Shown: one piece after another, positions 42,901 through 55,409 of the stretch
Position numbering within the stretch: the stretch's first letter is position 1
How the letters are laid out: each line of letters opens with the position of its first letter
NCBI RefSeq assembly: GCF_000219625.1
Contig: NC_018202.1
Location: forward strand, 1 to 64,000
Direction: 5' to 3'
DNA: 64,000 nt
Source of the DNA: Zymoseptoria tritici IPO323
Taxonomy: Eukaryota; Ascomycota; Dothideomycetes; Mycosphaerellales; Mycosphaerellaceae
Program-made: the position numbers and the translations under genes
Notes under the pieces: model-generated
The model's input: the letters and a program-made list of their open reading frames with translations, nothing else
What the model was told of the DNA's origin: nothing
Database searches by the model: none

Positions 42901-43267
42901 GCGGGACTTACGAGGAGCCGATCACTTTTTAAAGGCGCCGCGGTCCTTCCAGAAGCGCTTCCTCCAGTATCGGCGTAGAACCTTCCATACCCATGGTTTC
43001 TGCGTCTGTACGAGCAAATTCATCCGAGGACACGAGACTTGCTACCGGGAAAACAGGACGAGCTGGCTCTTAAGGAAGGAACGACGGGCGAAGCAGAAGA
43101 TGCATAAGAAAATGGGCACTACGAACACGAAGTTTACCGAGGTAGACTTCCTTCTAAATACAGGATGCTGGGAGCGAGCTAACGAGATCCTCGAGCGAAT
43201 CTCGACGAAGATTACGACGGAGGAAGCTGCGGAGGAGGAAGCGGAGGAAGCGGCGGCACAGACCTAG
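39806..43267 (+). pseudogene. LINE ORF2: endonuclease and reverse transcriptase, four in-frame stops
   Basis: One frame of 1154 codons. The endonuclease part (residues about 38-240) has IGCINIRGL, FIVETWF (catalytic Glu), GVYFPP, VVLGDINVRFG and TDHCFV. A Lys/Asp/Gly linker follows (DGEKKDGGGEKK). The reverse transcriptase has NVRPISLVTMFRKVFE, QAGFRSHHST, FLDFQAAFDVVDH (motif A), GVLQGSPLSPYLFN (motif B) and FFADDGVLLA (motif C). The C-terminus has CVCTSKFIRGHETC, a CCHC-type knuckle. Stops: TAG 40568, TGA 40961, TAG 41648 and TAG 42821; the TAGs fit CAG/TGG mutation and the TGA fits CGA. It overlaps ORF1, so the original was probably expressed by re-initiation or frameshifting. Confidence 0.88.
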
Positions 43268-43279
43268 TGCACACTGTCC

Positions 43280-43455
43280 TGAGTAGGACGTTAAAAGGCT
43301 CCGTCCGATGAGTAGGACGTTAAAAGGCTCCGTCCGATGAGTAGGATGTAAAGTGGCTCCGTCCGATGAGTAGGACGTAAAGTGGCTCCGTCCGATGAGT
43401 AGGACGTAAAGTGGCTCCGTCCGATGAGTAGGACGTAAAGTGGCTCCGTCGACCC
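43280..43455 (+). repeat. 29-bp tandem repeats at the LINE 3-prime end
   Basis: Six units of the form GAGTAGGACGTAAAGTGGCT plus CCGTCCGAT. The first two read TTAAAAGG where the rest read TAAAGTGG. They lie 15 bp after the ORF2 stop, as simple or tandem 3-prime tails do in LINEs. Confidence 0.85.
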
Positions 43456-44366
43456 GGGACGTAAAAGCGGAGATTATCCCTCGAGGATAAATTGGGCGTT
43501 TACCCTATCGAAAAGGAGTCTCTTCCCTCGAGATGAAAGTGGGCGTCCGATCGGTAGGACGTTAAAAGGCTGCGCTGCGACGTGGGAGACGTGGGCGACT
43601 GGCAAGGCCCGGACTGGCTCCGCACCGGACGATCAACTCTATCCGGAAGGCCCAGCGGTGGATGTGAGGCGTGTACCCTAGATCTGCGGCTGCTTCCTCT
43701 CAAAGCCGGGGAGCGGGAGGAAGAAAACTAGTACCTCTGCAGAGCAGTAGGAGGCTTGGAGGAATGCGAAGGCGACGGCGTGGTGGGGGGGAGGAGTGGA
43801 CAACGACGATCGCTGGAGGAGGAATTCTGGCCGAAGGGAAGACGGCTCTCCCCAAACCGTTCGGGAAGCACTTGTGGACTGGTGTGCAAGCGGCTCGATC
43901 GGAATCGAATGTCTCCGACAGTGGATACGCCGGACGGAGGGAGGACAGAGCTCTACCGAACGGTCTTAAAGCGGGATGTTCCCCCTCAACGAGACGGGGT
44001 TACAGTTTCGGGCGGATGAGGAGACGCACACCTCGTCCGTCACCTGGGAGGTTTGGAAACCCAAGGTACGATGGACAGTGAGCGATTGCCGGAGCGATAT
44101 TGTGCGTTAGGATGCGGATTAGCCCATCGGTGGTCTCTCTTTTTGGCGGTTTGGTCAACTCGGGAGATGGTAAAAAGGACACCGTAAAACGTGGTTGGGC
44201 TGGGAGTAGCTGCGGTGCCGTGCATCGCGAGGCGCTTTACGTGGGAGCGTAGGTCTGTTTCCTCCCCTCTAAAGACGGCCAAAAGAGCCGGGAGCAAGGG
44301 CTTGGATGGGGCTCCAGTTCAGATCAGGTGCAAAGGTAGACTAGCCTATATAAACAAGTACAATGA
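43456..44366. other. GC-rich spacer, no gene recognised
   Basis: CpA/TpG-normal DNA with only short overlapping frames on both strands. It starts with inverted or variant pieces of the LINE tail (AGGACGTTAAAAGGCTGCG near 43556). Confidence 0.45.
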
Positions 44367-44394
44367 ACCCCTAACCCTACCCTAACCCTAAGGG
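44367..44394. repeat. Interstitial telomere tract (CCCTAA type)
   Basis: Four CCCTAA-like units, one missing two bases, in the same orientation as the chromosome end. It sits exactly at the change from un-mutated GC-rich DNA to the RIP-mutated gene at 44394-47043, so it may mark a former chromosome end or an end-joining event. Confidence 0.85.
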
Positions 44395-47043
44395 CCAGTG
44401 TGTCTGTCTATTCGTATGCTATACAAGAGCCGGTTAATCGAGACCGGCAGGGACTTGTGCTTTCTGAAATAAGTCCTAGGATATCCGATATTCCTCTCGG
44501 ACCCCGAAGCCGTATAGACTATCCTCGTACGACCGGAGCGAGCGGTGGACTGACCGGACTTTATGCTTGAACGCTGCAAAGATGCGACGGCGCTATAGAG
44601 CCTTAGCAGCCTGCCCTCGCCGGGAGACCGCCTAGGCTTTATTAGCTGCACTCTGTGAGAAGGCGAGGCTGCTATATACCGGCTGGGAGAACAGAGGTTC
44701 GGTCGACTAGTCGACTAGTGCAAAGAGATCCTTAATGTTGTTGTACCCTTGCATAAAGGCGACACCGCCTAAACGCTCAGGTGATTCGCGCTTTAATTCG
44801 CCGCGAACCGTAGTACTGTTAAAGGTCCTACTCCACTAGTAGAGCTCTGGCTTTATATTAAGCTAGCTGGCTTAGTATTCGTTGTAGTTCGTACGGCGGA
44901 GTAGAACGAGGGGTTCTCGATGAACCCTCGACCGGTTTGTAGGTTAGTAGGCTAGGTCCTTAAACGCAAGATCTACGAAGGCAGTGTCGAAGTCGATGTA
45001 CTCCTTGTCGAATTGTCGTTTAAGGGACCGGTCGACCACTTGCCGAAGGCTGGCGACAGACGTCTTACGGAGCTCGAGCTTGCAGCCGTAGCGCACTGTA
45101 ATCAGTTCCGCTTCCTGCCAGTCCTCTTCGTCGTCTGCTAGGCGTTCACAAATACGGGTCCAGAGACGCGCGAGCGGTAGTGCCCTAGGACGCCGGGCCT
45201 GATCGCTCGGCTATGTATTTGGAAGGTCGTAGAATAGCTCGCTAAACGACCGGTTGGTCGACCGAATCGACTGCCGCTGGCGAGCGTAGGACCGGTTATA
45301 CGCCTGTTCGAAAGTGCGAGGATAGTGCTAGAGAATGTCGTCTAGGTAGGTGTCTTCGAGGGCAGGTATAAAGATTTCGTTAATAAAATACGCTTGCTAG
45401 ATCCGGTTAAGGTAGCAGCGGCGCTGTTTGTCGACTGCTCGTTGCCGCTTTATAGATAGCAAAGGTAGGTTTGGGAAGAAGATGTAGGTATCGAAGCTAG
45501 TAGCACTAAAGCCACAGGCGAGCCGGAAGTGCTTGCATGTCGTTGGGCGGATGCCTAACCGGCCGATAGGTATATGCCAGTTGCTAGAAAGAGTCTTTGT
45601 AAACCGTGGCTGGTAACAGAACTGGATGCCATGCCGATGGGCTGCAAGTAAGGTTAGTAGTAGGAATAGGGCATTAATGTCCCACCGGCGCGTTATCGTA
45701 AAGGGCTGCTGCTAGTATATTAGACAGGACCGCTCGAGCGATAGGACCGGTCGGTTATCGTCCGGTGCACTAGTACTGCTAGCGAGGAGTCTTTCCTATG
45801 CGATGTAGCGGATCTGGTCTTGACTGTAGACCGGGAGAACTCTATGCTCTGCAATATGTCGCATTATATCGGGAATCGTACATCGTTCCTCTATGTTTAT
45901 ATCTCTATCCGGGGACCGGTCTTAACTCTCCTCATCGCTTTCTCTAGTAACCTCAAGGCTCTAGTTACGGCAGAACTAGCGGAGCGTTTGACCGGTCCCC
46001 TACCTCTCTAGACTAGCGCTATCTCCTATTGCCTAGGAACACTTGCAGCCGCTACAGCGAAAGGCTCTTTAGAGTGTCCGAATAGTATAGGGAGTTGCAG
46101 TGTTCCTCACCTCTTCGCTCTTATCCTAATCTGTCCCTCTACTACCTTATGCGCTCGACCGGTCGCTACTAGCATACGACGACGAATCGTCCTCGACGTC
46201 TCCTTCTTCTTCTTCTCCTACGTCGCTATCGGTAAGCGACCAGTCGTCAGGATCCCGAGGAACAGGCTCCTGTGTCTCGGGCTCGTCGATAACCGGTGTT
46301 GTAGTGTGCCTTGTCCCTACCCTCTCGTCCTCGTCGGTAGCGCTACTACCTAAAGTGACTAACTAGTTGCTATATATATCTAAAAAGTCGTCCTCGACGT
46401 AATCCTCTTCTTGCTCCTCTTCTTCCTCGTCTTCTTCTGCGTAAGCGGTAAGCGACCGGTCGTCGAGGTCGGAAGGGTTAAGGTCCTGATTTGTCTCAAA
46501 TTCGTCGATAACTGGTGATAGAGGGCCAAGCTCCTGGTCCGACTCGAACTCGTCGATAACTGGTAACTCGAATTCGTTAATAACCGGTAGTAGAGGGTCG
46601 GGCTCCTAGGCTGTTTTAGATTCGTCGATAACTAGTAGTAGGGGTACGGCCTGCTAGTTAGCGCGGATACCTATCGCTACAATGCCTCCAACGAGGGTGT
46701 TCTAGTCGGACTCGTCGACCGGTCTATGTAGTAGCGCTGCGTGCGAAGGAGGTTTAGGAGCGATTTTCCGAGGGCTCCTCCTAAGGATAGCTGTCTCCGG
46801 GGCGTCTTCTACGAGCTTAGTCGGACGGTGCTGCTGCTGCTGCGCCGCGCTCGCTACGACGGATGGTCCTACGACGACAGATAGTCCGGCTACGACCGGT
46901 GCCTACGGTTGTAGGGTGTCTACAAGAGCATCCTGTCGTCGCCGTGCGCGAAGCTCTCGCTGAGTCTGCGACCGACGTTCGCGGGTAGTAGCATCGAAGG
47001 CGGCTTGCGACCGCGGAGACCGGTGAACCGCTCGCCTAGGCAT
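44394..47043 (-). pseudogene. Large RIP-degraded gene of unknown family (about 880 codons)
   Basis: From ATG 47043 (MPRRAVHRSPRSQAAFD) a single minus-strand frame can be followed to about 44400 without a frameshift, interrupted by more than 20 stops, nearly all TAG. The frame is also open upstream to 47277. The N-terminal third is acidic and repetitive (PVIDEFE repeats, DDRSLTAYAEEDEEEEE). The rest looks folded: DINALFLLLTLLAAHRHG, RLGIRPTTCKHFRLACGF, EAELITVRYGCKLELRKTS and KRQFDKEYIDFDTAFVDL. Residues lost to stops are where Trp or Gln would fit. No domain I can name; a subtelomeric or transposon-borne protein is likely. 47044-47290 holds no other gene. Confidence 0.6.
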
Positions 47044-47994
47044 CGCTCCGAGCGACCTCTCGTAGGAGGGAATTAAGTAAGAACCAAAGCTGCACCGGGA
47101 GTAGGGCGGTATGTAGGTGCGTCCTCGTCGTCTCGGTGTATTAGAAAAAGTGAGGGTGTGGACCCCGCGACCGGTAGACGAATTAGCGGTCGCGAAAGGC
47201 GGCTTCAGATCGCTGGACCAATCAGCAGTGCCGAAAGCCGGCTTCAGCTTGCGGAGACCGCCCAACCCTAACCCCAAACTACCTTATGGTAGCCTCCATC
47301 CCCGATCTTGTCGTTGTTCTTCAACCCTCTCCTGGTCCTCCCTGCCCGAAGGACGAATTCTTTTATGATTTAGGAGGGTAGATAGGTGGACCGGAGGAAA
47401 AGTAATTCGGATAGATTCTCCTGAGCGTTAAATACCGGGGCGAAATAAAGGTCGGCTTCCCTTACTTCTCTCTCTACTTCCTATAACTTATAAATGCCTC
47501 GGGGTTAGTACCAATCCTCGGCGAGTTCTTGTTTTTCTTCTGGCGGATTTTAAAGTCAAATTTTGATCCCACCTCCGGGAGGTGACGTTAGTCGGCTTCC
47601 CAATAGAGCCGATGCACTCTCGAGTTACGTCTTAATATGGAAAATAGAGAGTGAAAAGTAGGTCTTATCTGTAGGGAAGTTCGACATCACCTCGTAAATT
47701 ATGTTTGTTTAACTTTACTTGCTCCTGGCTTTCTAAGTCGCGGTTGCTCTATAGAGGTACTATGCTACTATAGGCAGAGGAGTGTGGTCGATCTATCTGC
47801 AGGCATCTCTTTTATAGGCGGCCACGGTATGTTAATGCGCCCTTGCTCGACTTCCGGTCGTGGCCAGCACGGATAAATGTCTACATAGCGAAGGTTTGTG
47901 TTAGGCTTGCCTACGTTGAACGGTATTATCCTTAGTGTCTGACGATTGTTACAGAAGAGCAACAGAAATCTCCTATTAAGCTTTAGGCGGATGT

Positions 47995-48009
47995 TTAGGG
48001 TTAGGGTTA
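47995..48009. repeat. Interstitial telomere-like tract, copy 2
   Basis: Same TTAGGGTTAGGGTTA as at 21541, unchanged in copy 2. Confidence 0.8.
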
Positions 48010-49584
48010 TAGGGTTGTTTCCGAGCTAGATCCTAGGTCTTCCCGCCTCGGTGCTTTGGAAGACTTCTTCTTGGTCTTTGGTTCCTCCTTGTAGTAGTCC
48101 TTAAGGATCTTCTAAGCAGGTAGATCTTTATGTGTGTCGCTTGCACGCTTGCGATACCCGGGGTTTTCCCTACGGGACCTCTTCTACTCCTTCAGCTTCG
48201 CCTTATAGACCAGGAACTGTTCTGCATCCTTTAAGACCCGTGCTTAAAGTCTGTAGTCTACAACAGTACATTCCGAGCGTTTTTCGCAAATGTTCTTGCC
48301 TTTTGCTTCGGTAAGATCTTACTAAGACGGTCGTGTACACTTCCCGTCTTTGCCTAAAGGTTTGTTAGACGAGCTCGGCCTTAAGTTTATAGCTTTCCTT
48401 TTCCGACTGTTCTCGTTGCGGCCGAGTTCTTGTGCTTGTCTTCAATCTTGCCGTAACCGTAACATTAGAGCAAAGGCCATTCTTCCACCTTTGTTTCTTT
48501 TAAATGTTTAGAAGAGTCGAATAGGCTTGTCCGGTGGAATCTCCTTGTCTAGCTTGTTATAAAGCATCTAGTCTCTTCATGCAGTAGGTGGATTCGCGCG
48601 GTCTGGTTCTATAAGACCCGAGAAAATCGTCCTATAGCGGCGTTGTGGCGTTGCGTAGTTGTTCGTCGAATCGATGTGGTCGAATTAAAGGTCGAAGTGC
48701 CGGATTTCCCGTCGGGAGGTGACGTTCGGATTTGAGTTTGCCCCTAGTGGACGATGTCCGCAAGTTGCCTAATCCGGTATAGGCCGGCGTTCAAATCCGG
48801 GGCTGCAAAGACCGCTTTTGGACTTGGTCGATTTCTGAACTGGCGTTTGGAGCGTTCTCGAATATTCGGGTGTTCTCAGATGTACAGAGTCGAAAGATGC
48901 GCTACTTCCGGGCTCATAACGTTTAGAAAAACGAGTGGGTTGTCAATTATCTACCGGTGCGAACGAGGGCCATATATATCCGTAACTACCGCATCCGAAA
49001 GGTTCTACGAAGGCATTGGCCGACGTCGGAAGGCGTTATATTTGTAGGCAGAAACGCGGTGAAGGTTCGATACATTTCCGACAAAGCGCTTACTAGAGGT
49101 TAACTACTGTTGATTGCCGATGTATACGAGTGTCTCCTTGCTACTCCCTAAGACTGTCTTGACCCTCTTATTAAAGATCAAGCCTAGAACGGAATAGCCT
49201 TGACCTATAGAGTCAATAAGACCGACCTATGTTTCTACATTCCAGACGGAGTCGCGGTAATACTCTAGGGACAGATCGATGTTATTTAGTGCGTTAAACA
49301 GTCCTATCGGATCTCGTAGAGTATGCTTTCGTTCTTCGCATCGCGGCGGAGTGCGAGAGACTCGAGAGCTATCCTAGTCGTAAAAGGTCGCCGATTAATC
49401 CTCGAACTCTTCGTTACTTGTGTTATCGAGCGTGCCGAGGCGGGTAAGGACAGACCTGCACCTCGCTAACCGTCCGATAGAACCGAAATTACCGACGCCA
49501 TCCCGTAATGTAGGCGTCCACCAAAAAGAGCATCTCGTGCGAGTATAAGAGGAACACATCCTGACATAGTTGCACGAAATGAGA

Positions 49585-49660
49585 GGCCGATACGGGGATT
49601 GAACCCGTAACCTTCCGTGCACTGCTATGGACAGAAATCATACCACTTGACCAACTAGCT
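49585..49660 (-). pseudogene. Decayed tRNA-like sequence, copy 2
   Basis: Counterpart of 23131-23206. Here the T loop still reads TTCAATC (copy 1 has TTTAATC) but the T arm and anticodon region carry other G/A and C/T changes. The same two acceptor pairs are lost, so that damage predates the duplication. Confidence 0.6.
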
Positions 49661-50252
49661 ATAGATAAGAAACAGGGGATTTCCCCGACCTTATACACCC
49701 TTACATTAGCACTTGCATTCTAACCCCGGATGGCTCCCTACCTAGGGTTAAAACTACTCCGACGAGGACTCCGAGGAGCTCTCTAATCTAGACCTCCCCT
49801 TCTCCTCGGAAGGGAACATTTCCCACTTAGATCCGGTTTCTGATGTAAGAAGGGAGGAGATTTCCTCTTATTCGATAGCATGTATATCGGTCGAAGCTCC
49901 AAATTCACTACAATGTGAATATGTACGTTAACTTTCTACATAGGATCGGCCGCATTCCGGCCAGAACGAGGAGCTAAACCCCTTAAATCGAGAGCAATAG
50001 ATGTAGAAAATCTCTAGAGATAAGAGTTAAGGTAAGGCGGAAAGCAGGAAAGAACACCTCGAGATTCCCGTCACAACCCTAACCCTAAGCACAACACGGC
50101 AGCCCACATCGAAGGAAAGGAGAAGCGCTCCTCGGATCTTGCGCCCTTTCCCCCTGTTCCGGAGGAAGACTTCTCCCTTTTACGGCTGCGGGACGAAGTT
50201 AGGTCGGCATTGCGTAGAGGATGGGGGGAGTGCGTACTATTGTAATGTGAGC

Positions 50253-50819
50253 CTAGGCCAGTCCCTAGTCGTAGAGATCCATCCTCTGCTTATGCACCGC
50301 TCTCCGGATGAGATTGTCGCGCGCCCTACCTAGGTAACCGGCCGCTACCCCCTGCTCCGCGGGAGTAAGGGCTACATAGCTGGGCCGAAACACGAAGCGG
50401 GAGATGTCCTGCTCTGCTTGAGCCCGAGTCTTTCCCTGCACCTAGGGAGTCCGGTAGAGGTTAGAGAAATCCAGCTAGTTTATGTACTCTACCGCAGCCC
50501 TCTTATAATCCTAAGTCTCCTCGTAGACCGGGGCCCTACACAGCCGAAGAGCACTAGGAAGTAGCACCAAGTTGTCCTTATTTTCCTCCGACCTAAAGAG
50601 TAGGAATCTGGTCTAGGTGTTATATGCTCCGCCCGGTATACCGGTTATTCCGGGAATAATAGGTTTGTCCCAGGCAGCGGTCTCGTAGACCTGCCGTAGG
50701 AGATCTCTCTTAAATTTGGTCAGACTGGCGGGAGCATAGTTGGGGAAGTTCTGCTCTATTTAGCGCTCGTCCAGAGTTTGGTTTAGGGTATGCATATTAG
50801 GGAAGACCGGAGCAGCTAT
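50253..50819 (-). pseudogene. Small broken gene of unknown family, copy 2
   Basis: Counterpart of 23799-24365. The start ATG has become ATA-class on the coding strand (GCTATG in place of GCCATG on plus keeps CAT, but upstream context is altered) and several extra TAG/TAA codons interrupt the frame. Confidence 0.45.
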
Positions 50820-51797
50820 GTCGATAATAGTGTAGACGATTGTCGATATAGGAGTACAGTCGTAGTAGAAGGTGTAGGTATGTAGTTGCTAGAGGTGAGG
50901 GGTAGTGTGTTGTCGTAAGAGGTAGTGATCGTAGACTGTGTGAAGGTCTAAGGGAAAGGGAAGGAAAGGATTGCGGAAGTTGATGAAAGAGAGAGGGTTT
51001 GAAAAGAAGAACGCAGTCGCTTTTGTGCCCTTAGAGGGGCGACCTGCTGGTAAATTCGACTACGTGCTAGTAGTTACCAGCTTAAGGCTTGTAATAGTAC
51101 GTGAATTGGAGCATTTACCTACTGGAATCAGCTAGACGATTGTACTTAAGCCCTTACCTTCCGAGCAATCACGGACCTCCTAGATTACGCTCGTTCATTC
51201 GAGATCACGCACACCTACTTAAGAGCATTAGCATATGACCTAAGCCTTTAATTGAGGTTGTTACGAACGCTTAAGGTTACGCATTTACTAAAGGGGAGGA
51301 TGTTCAAAAACACCAAAAACCTCGCTCAGGTTTACTTGAACCCTTAAAGCCTCGGGCACTGTTTCACTTAAAGGCTCGTTATTATTATATAACTCGCTCG
51401 TTTTAGTTAGTCTATATAGCTTAAGGGCCTTCGCCCTTATAAATTAGTATTATTCTTTTCCGCTTTTTGATCAGAAGGGCGACCTGCTGGTGAATTCCAC
51501 CCCGTGCCGGTAGTTACCAGCTCGAGGCTTGTGATAGTACGTAAATTCGATTATTCACCTGCTAGAATTAGCTGGACGATTATAATACTTTAGCTACGCT
51601 ATTGCACTTACTTCGACCTTAAATTTGCACATCTGCTCTATATATACGAGCTTTCATTCTTAGAGCAATTTAAGGCTCTCCTAGAACTCTCCGCCTTCGA
51701 GGCTATTAATGTCGCCGACCTCTTCCGGCATGAACAACAGCATTTTGGCGGTACGATTGTCCAATTCTTTAATGTTTAGGCGAGCGCTGGGACCAAC

Positions 51798-54700
51798 TTA
51801 AGGTGTCGATGGTGCTATTAGGGCTCGTAACTGCTCTTCTTCTTTAAGCGCACCTCTAGTAGCGACCGAGCTTGAATTTCCTTCGATCTCGACGTCTTCG
51901 TCCTTAGTCGGCGTTGTAGGTTGCAAAGCCTCTACGGTAATATCGGTTCCTATCTCTTCTTCGACATGCTCGTTACGGATCTTACTTGCTCTTAGAAACA
52001 ATAACTGCGATCGAGCTTGCTCCTACGACTTTCGTAAAGACAGACCTAGTACGAGCGCTACTTTCCTGTTAATACTGTTGCCGACGATCTTGTGTTGCTA
52101 AGCAGGGCTACCTATTAGAACCTCCTAGTCTTAATAGCCCTGAGCTCGCCTCGCTTCTATAACAGTCCAGATCCGATTCTGAGACTAGTACATGAAACGT
52201 CTATTGATACTATCTCCGATGGCGGTCTTAGTAACGATAGTTGGAAAGAGGCTATTTAGGAACATTCGCGAAAACATTCTCGAGTTCTCCTACCGACAGG
52301 TTGCGTTAACGTTATCGCAGAATGTTAAGGGTTCTCCGCGTAGAAGCCCGAGCAATTTGGCCTGCATAAGACCTATCCCGTACAGTCGAGTAGGCATAGC
52401 CGCTATCCGTGTTCGGTTTGTTACCGACTCTAGCGACATAGTCCGATGGTCTGGGAATTATAGGCAAAGCTGCGGTTGCGTATCTCCGATATCTAGTAAG
52501 TCGGCGTAAGCCTACGCCGGAGTAACGTATAGGAACGTAGTGAACTCGTCTTTGCGACTGCCGAAAGGCAGGCCGTTGCTCGAGAGGCTAAGTGTACGAC
52601 TTCTAAAGCTCATGTTTGGATGACTGTGGCTATAAGGAATTAGCGATAGTGGCAGCAGACCAGGAGCGGAAGTAGAGATAAATACTCGTGATCGTTGCTA
52701 TGGACTACCGTGCGACCAGGCATCGCCTAGGAATTGCTGAACTTAATAACTAAGTGCGACTAAGGCCGCAACGATTTGTGAAAACACATTCTGATCTTTA
52801 TTCGGTCCTATCCCGGCCGTTATTATAACAACGTTCTTAAGGAGGAAGTACTGTAGGACGTAGAAGTCTACGAATGACACGATCGACGCTACTAGCGAAG
52901 CGTTCTACTTAGACTGCTCGCTAAGCTTGAAGAGCTATAGTATCGAAAATCCGGGGTATGGACTTCCGCCTGTGAGAATATGAATATCTCCTGGCCGCGC
53001 GATGTTCGATATTAGGTCGCCCGCCATAGCTCTAGTAAGCAAGTCGTTAACTGAGCCCAGGAAATACTCCATTCTATCCGGCCGTCGAACGTTTGCCCGG
53101 TAGCTGTACAACGCATGTTCATTCCAGTCGGCGGCATACTTGAATCTGGCGATACCGGCTTCTTCTAAGCTACGGTTAAAGGTTCTACTACCGTAGAAGA
53201 GACTTATTCCGACTATTTTCTCGCCGTAGTGCATATTAGGATTCTATCCTTCTTTCATTAGTAGGAAACTATCTCGTACTACGGAAAGGTCTTCGGCAAG
53301 GTAAAAGAAATCGCCAGTCCCGTCTTGGTCGTACGGCGTGACAATGTCTCCAGAATCGATTTGGTCTTAACGAAAGCAGCGCACATAGCACTTCCGGATA
53401 ATTTTGTCGCATGCTTTGTCAAACACGACGTCCGTAAGTACTAGCTCGTTCGGCCTAGCTTTCGCGCCTATCTACTGCTCGCTCTTCCGCAAGAATTGAC
53501 GCAGAACGACGCGCCGCTTCTGGGTATCGAACTCGATAATTTGGGCTGGCTAGAGCTAGTCCTCGTCAAGGTCGTTATTCTATTCGCGGACGAGGACGGT
53601 GTTACTAATTGCATATTTGCTCCGGCACTCGTCGAATATAGGAACGTTATGCTTGCACTAGCACCTAAAGTCGCTTGCTTAAATTGCAACGAAGTCGTAT
53701 ATGTCTTGCTCGTAAACTGTGCGGAACTTCTGGCGCACGAAGTGTCCTCCCTACTAATATAGATCCTTAGCATACTAACATACGTCTGCCTTATCTAAGA
53801 CGCAATCTAGGTCGAGAGCCGATGTGCCGCAGCTGCAGTTGTCGGACAAGAAGAGCTTATTCGCAAAAGGGTAATAGGCTTTGCTAAGTGTAGTGTCCTT
53901 TAGCTTATACAGCTAGAGAACATCGAGCGAAGTACGATCTTTGCGAGTGTACACGTTCTAAACATAGGCATACTATGCGTACGCTTTAATCCCCTATTTA
54001 GTACTAACATCCGGCGCGACGTATACGACATCCCCTGTATTCACCGTAACTACTTTGTTCCCCTCTTGAGATTCGCTTCGGCTCATACTCCTAGGCGTTA
54101 AGGTTTACATTAGCGGTGCACTCGGAGATGCTCGTCGCGGCGTTAGTCTAAGCCTTGCTTTTAGCTTATCCGACTTCTTTAGCACATTTCGGTCCGTGAT
54201 CGTCTGCTCTTCTAGCTAGTTACCGAAGTACATATGTCGAAAGTACTAGTAGACAAAAGGCGTAACGATCGTTCGCAACTCCTTATTTGGCTGCGCTAGG
54301 ATAGCTGTAAGATTATAGGGATCGACTTCACCCTAGATCGGTTGTCGGCACAATCTAGACTCTTTGTTATTAATATCCTAGCATTCTTTCCAAAGGAAGC
54401 CGACATTTGCGGCAATAGTTGTGCGGAAGTCTTTAAGTTTGCATTCAGCTAGCTATTAGTTGAAGCTAGTGTTATCGCTATAGAGTCTAGTCAGCTATTA
54501 GTAAAATCGTCTGCGGAAATATCCAAGGGTGACCTGCTAGTTGCTGAGGAGGTAGTCGACGAAGTGCTTCCCGAACCGTACTAGCTAAAGGAACGGCTCG
54601 TAGAATCGACGATATTCCGGTGTAGGCGTTCCCAGCTCGTACCAATAACTAAACAGAGCGGACGCTTTCGACTGCAGCTTCGATTAAATGCAGATGCTAC

Positions 54701-55409
54701 CGGCAAAATCTGTCAAGTCCAGGTCGCCGTACCTACTTATAGCTAAGATCTCGAACTGTACGCCCTACACGTAGTGCTTTTCGTTGCCTGCCGACAGAAT
54801 GCTATCGAAACAGAACTCTACATAGTTTAATTGCCGCAGTTTCTTAAGAGTGACGAGGTCCGATGCGCGTCGTCTATCCGCTATGTATACCGAGAATTAA
54901 TCGAGTTTGAAAGTAGCATATTCCGGAGTTTCGGTGCTAGCAGACTTCGCAGCTGCGAAGAAGCCTACACTTAAGTCTAGGCTTGCTTCGACCTCGTTTA
55001 CAGGTTGCAAAGGAGGTTTGTATCCGTGGTAAGCGCTTCTCGGAAATGCTGGTCCTATAATAGAGATGTGGCTTAAGTAGCGAAGCTACCGTCGTTTCCC
55101 GGAACGAGCTGTAGCCCCAGGCTCTGCTCTAGCAGCAGGCTCGTCCCCTGGTTCTGTTTCGGTCGCTAGAGGAGTAAGTGTAGTCCTGAGCCTTCGTTGT
55201 CTGGGCGTGCGTAGTAGGCCCTAGTCCTTAACTTCCCGATCTCCGACTGTTTAGCTTGTCTGCTCCTCGCCCGATTCCATCTTATACTAAACCGCTCTCT
55301 GCACTCTATCTTCTTCTTGTTGTTTCGACTCGCCTTAGTCCTGCTTAGAAGCCGCAGGACTAATTACAATCGCATTGCTTAGGGAAGCTCTAGCGCGCAA
55401 AATGTCCAT
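51798..55409 (-). pseudogene. DIM-2-like DNA methyltransferase, copy 2, RIP-inactivated
   Basis: Same gene as at 25344-28955, offset 26454, start ATG at 55409. Motif I has become SLFYGSRTFNRSLEEAG, the catalytic motif GGSPYPGFS with Tyr for the essential Cys (TGC to TAC), and the stops are more numerous. In the C-terminal tail it keeps CAA (EALQP) where copy 1 has TAA, so each copy has private mutations and the ancestor was intact at both. Certainly non-functional. Confidence 0.9.

Larger units (their letters stand above)
37990..43460 (+). mobile_element. Non-LTR retrotransposon (LINE), two overlapping ORFs
   Basis: ORF1 (37990-39918) and ORF2 (39806-43267) overlap by 113 bp in different frames, followed by a tail of six 29-bp repeats. 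ORF2 has an apurinic-type endonuclease at its N-terminus, a reverse transcriptase and a C-terminal Cys/His motif, the order seen in fungal Tad-like LINEs. Both ORFs are full length, without frameshifts but with point stops, so RIP rather than truncation silenced it. The 5-prime end is unresolved and no target duplication was found. Confidence 0.85.

Noticed and set aside
43500..44297. Several short frames after the LINE
   Set aside because: They compete on both strands in GC-rich DNA, have no recognisable domain and no second copy to test conservation.
45820..46011. 63-codon plus-strand frame
   Set aside because: Antisense to the large minus-strand pseudogene and too short to support.
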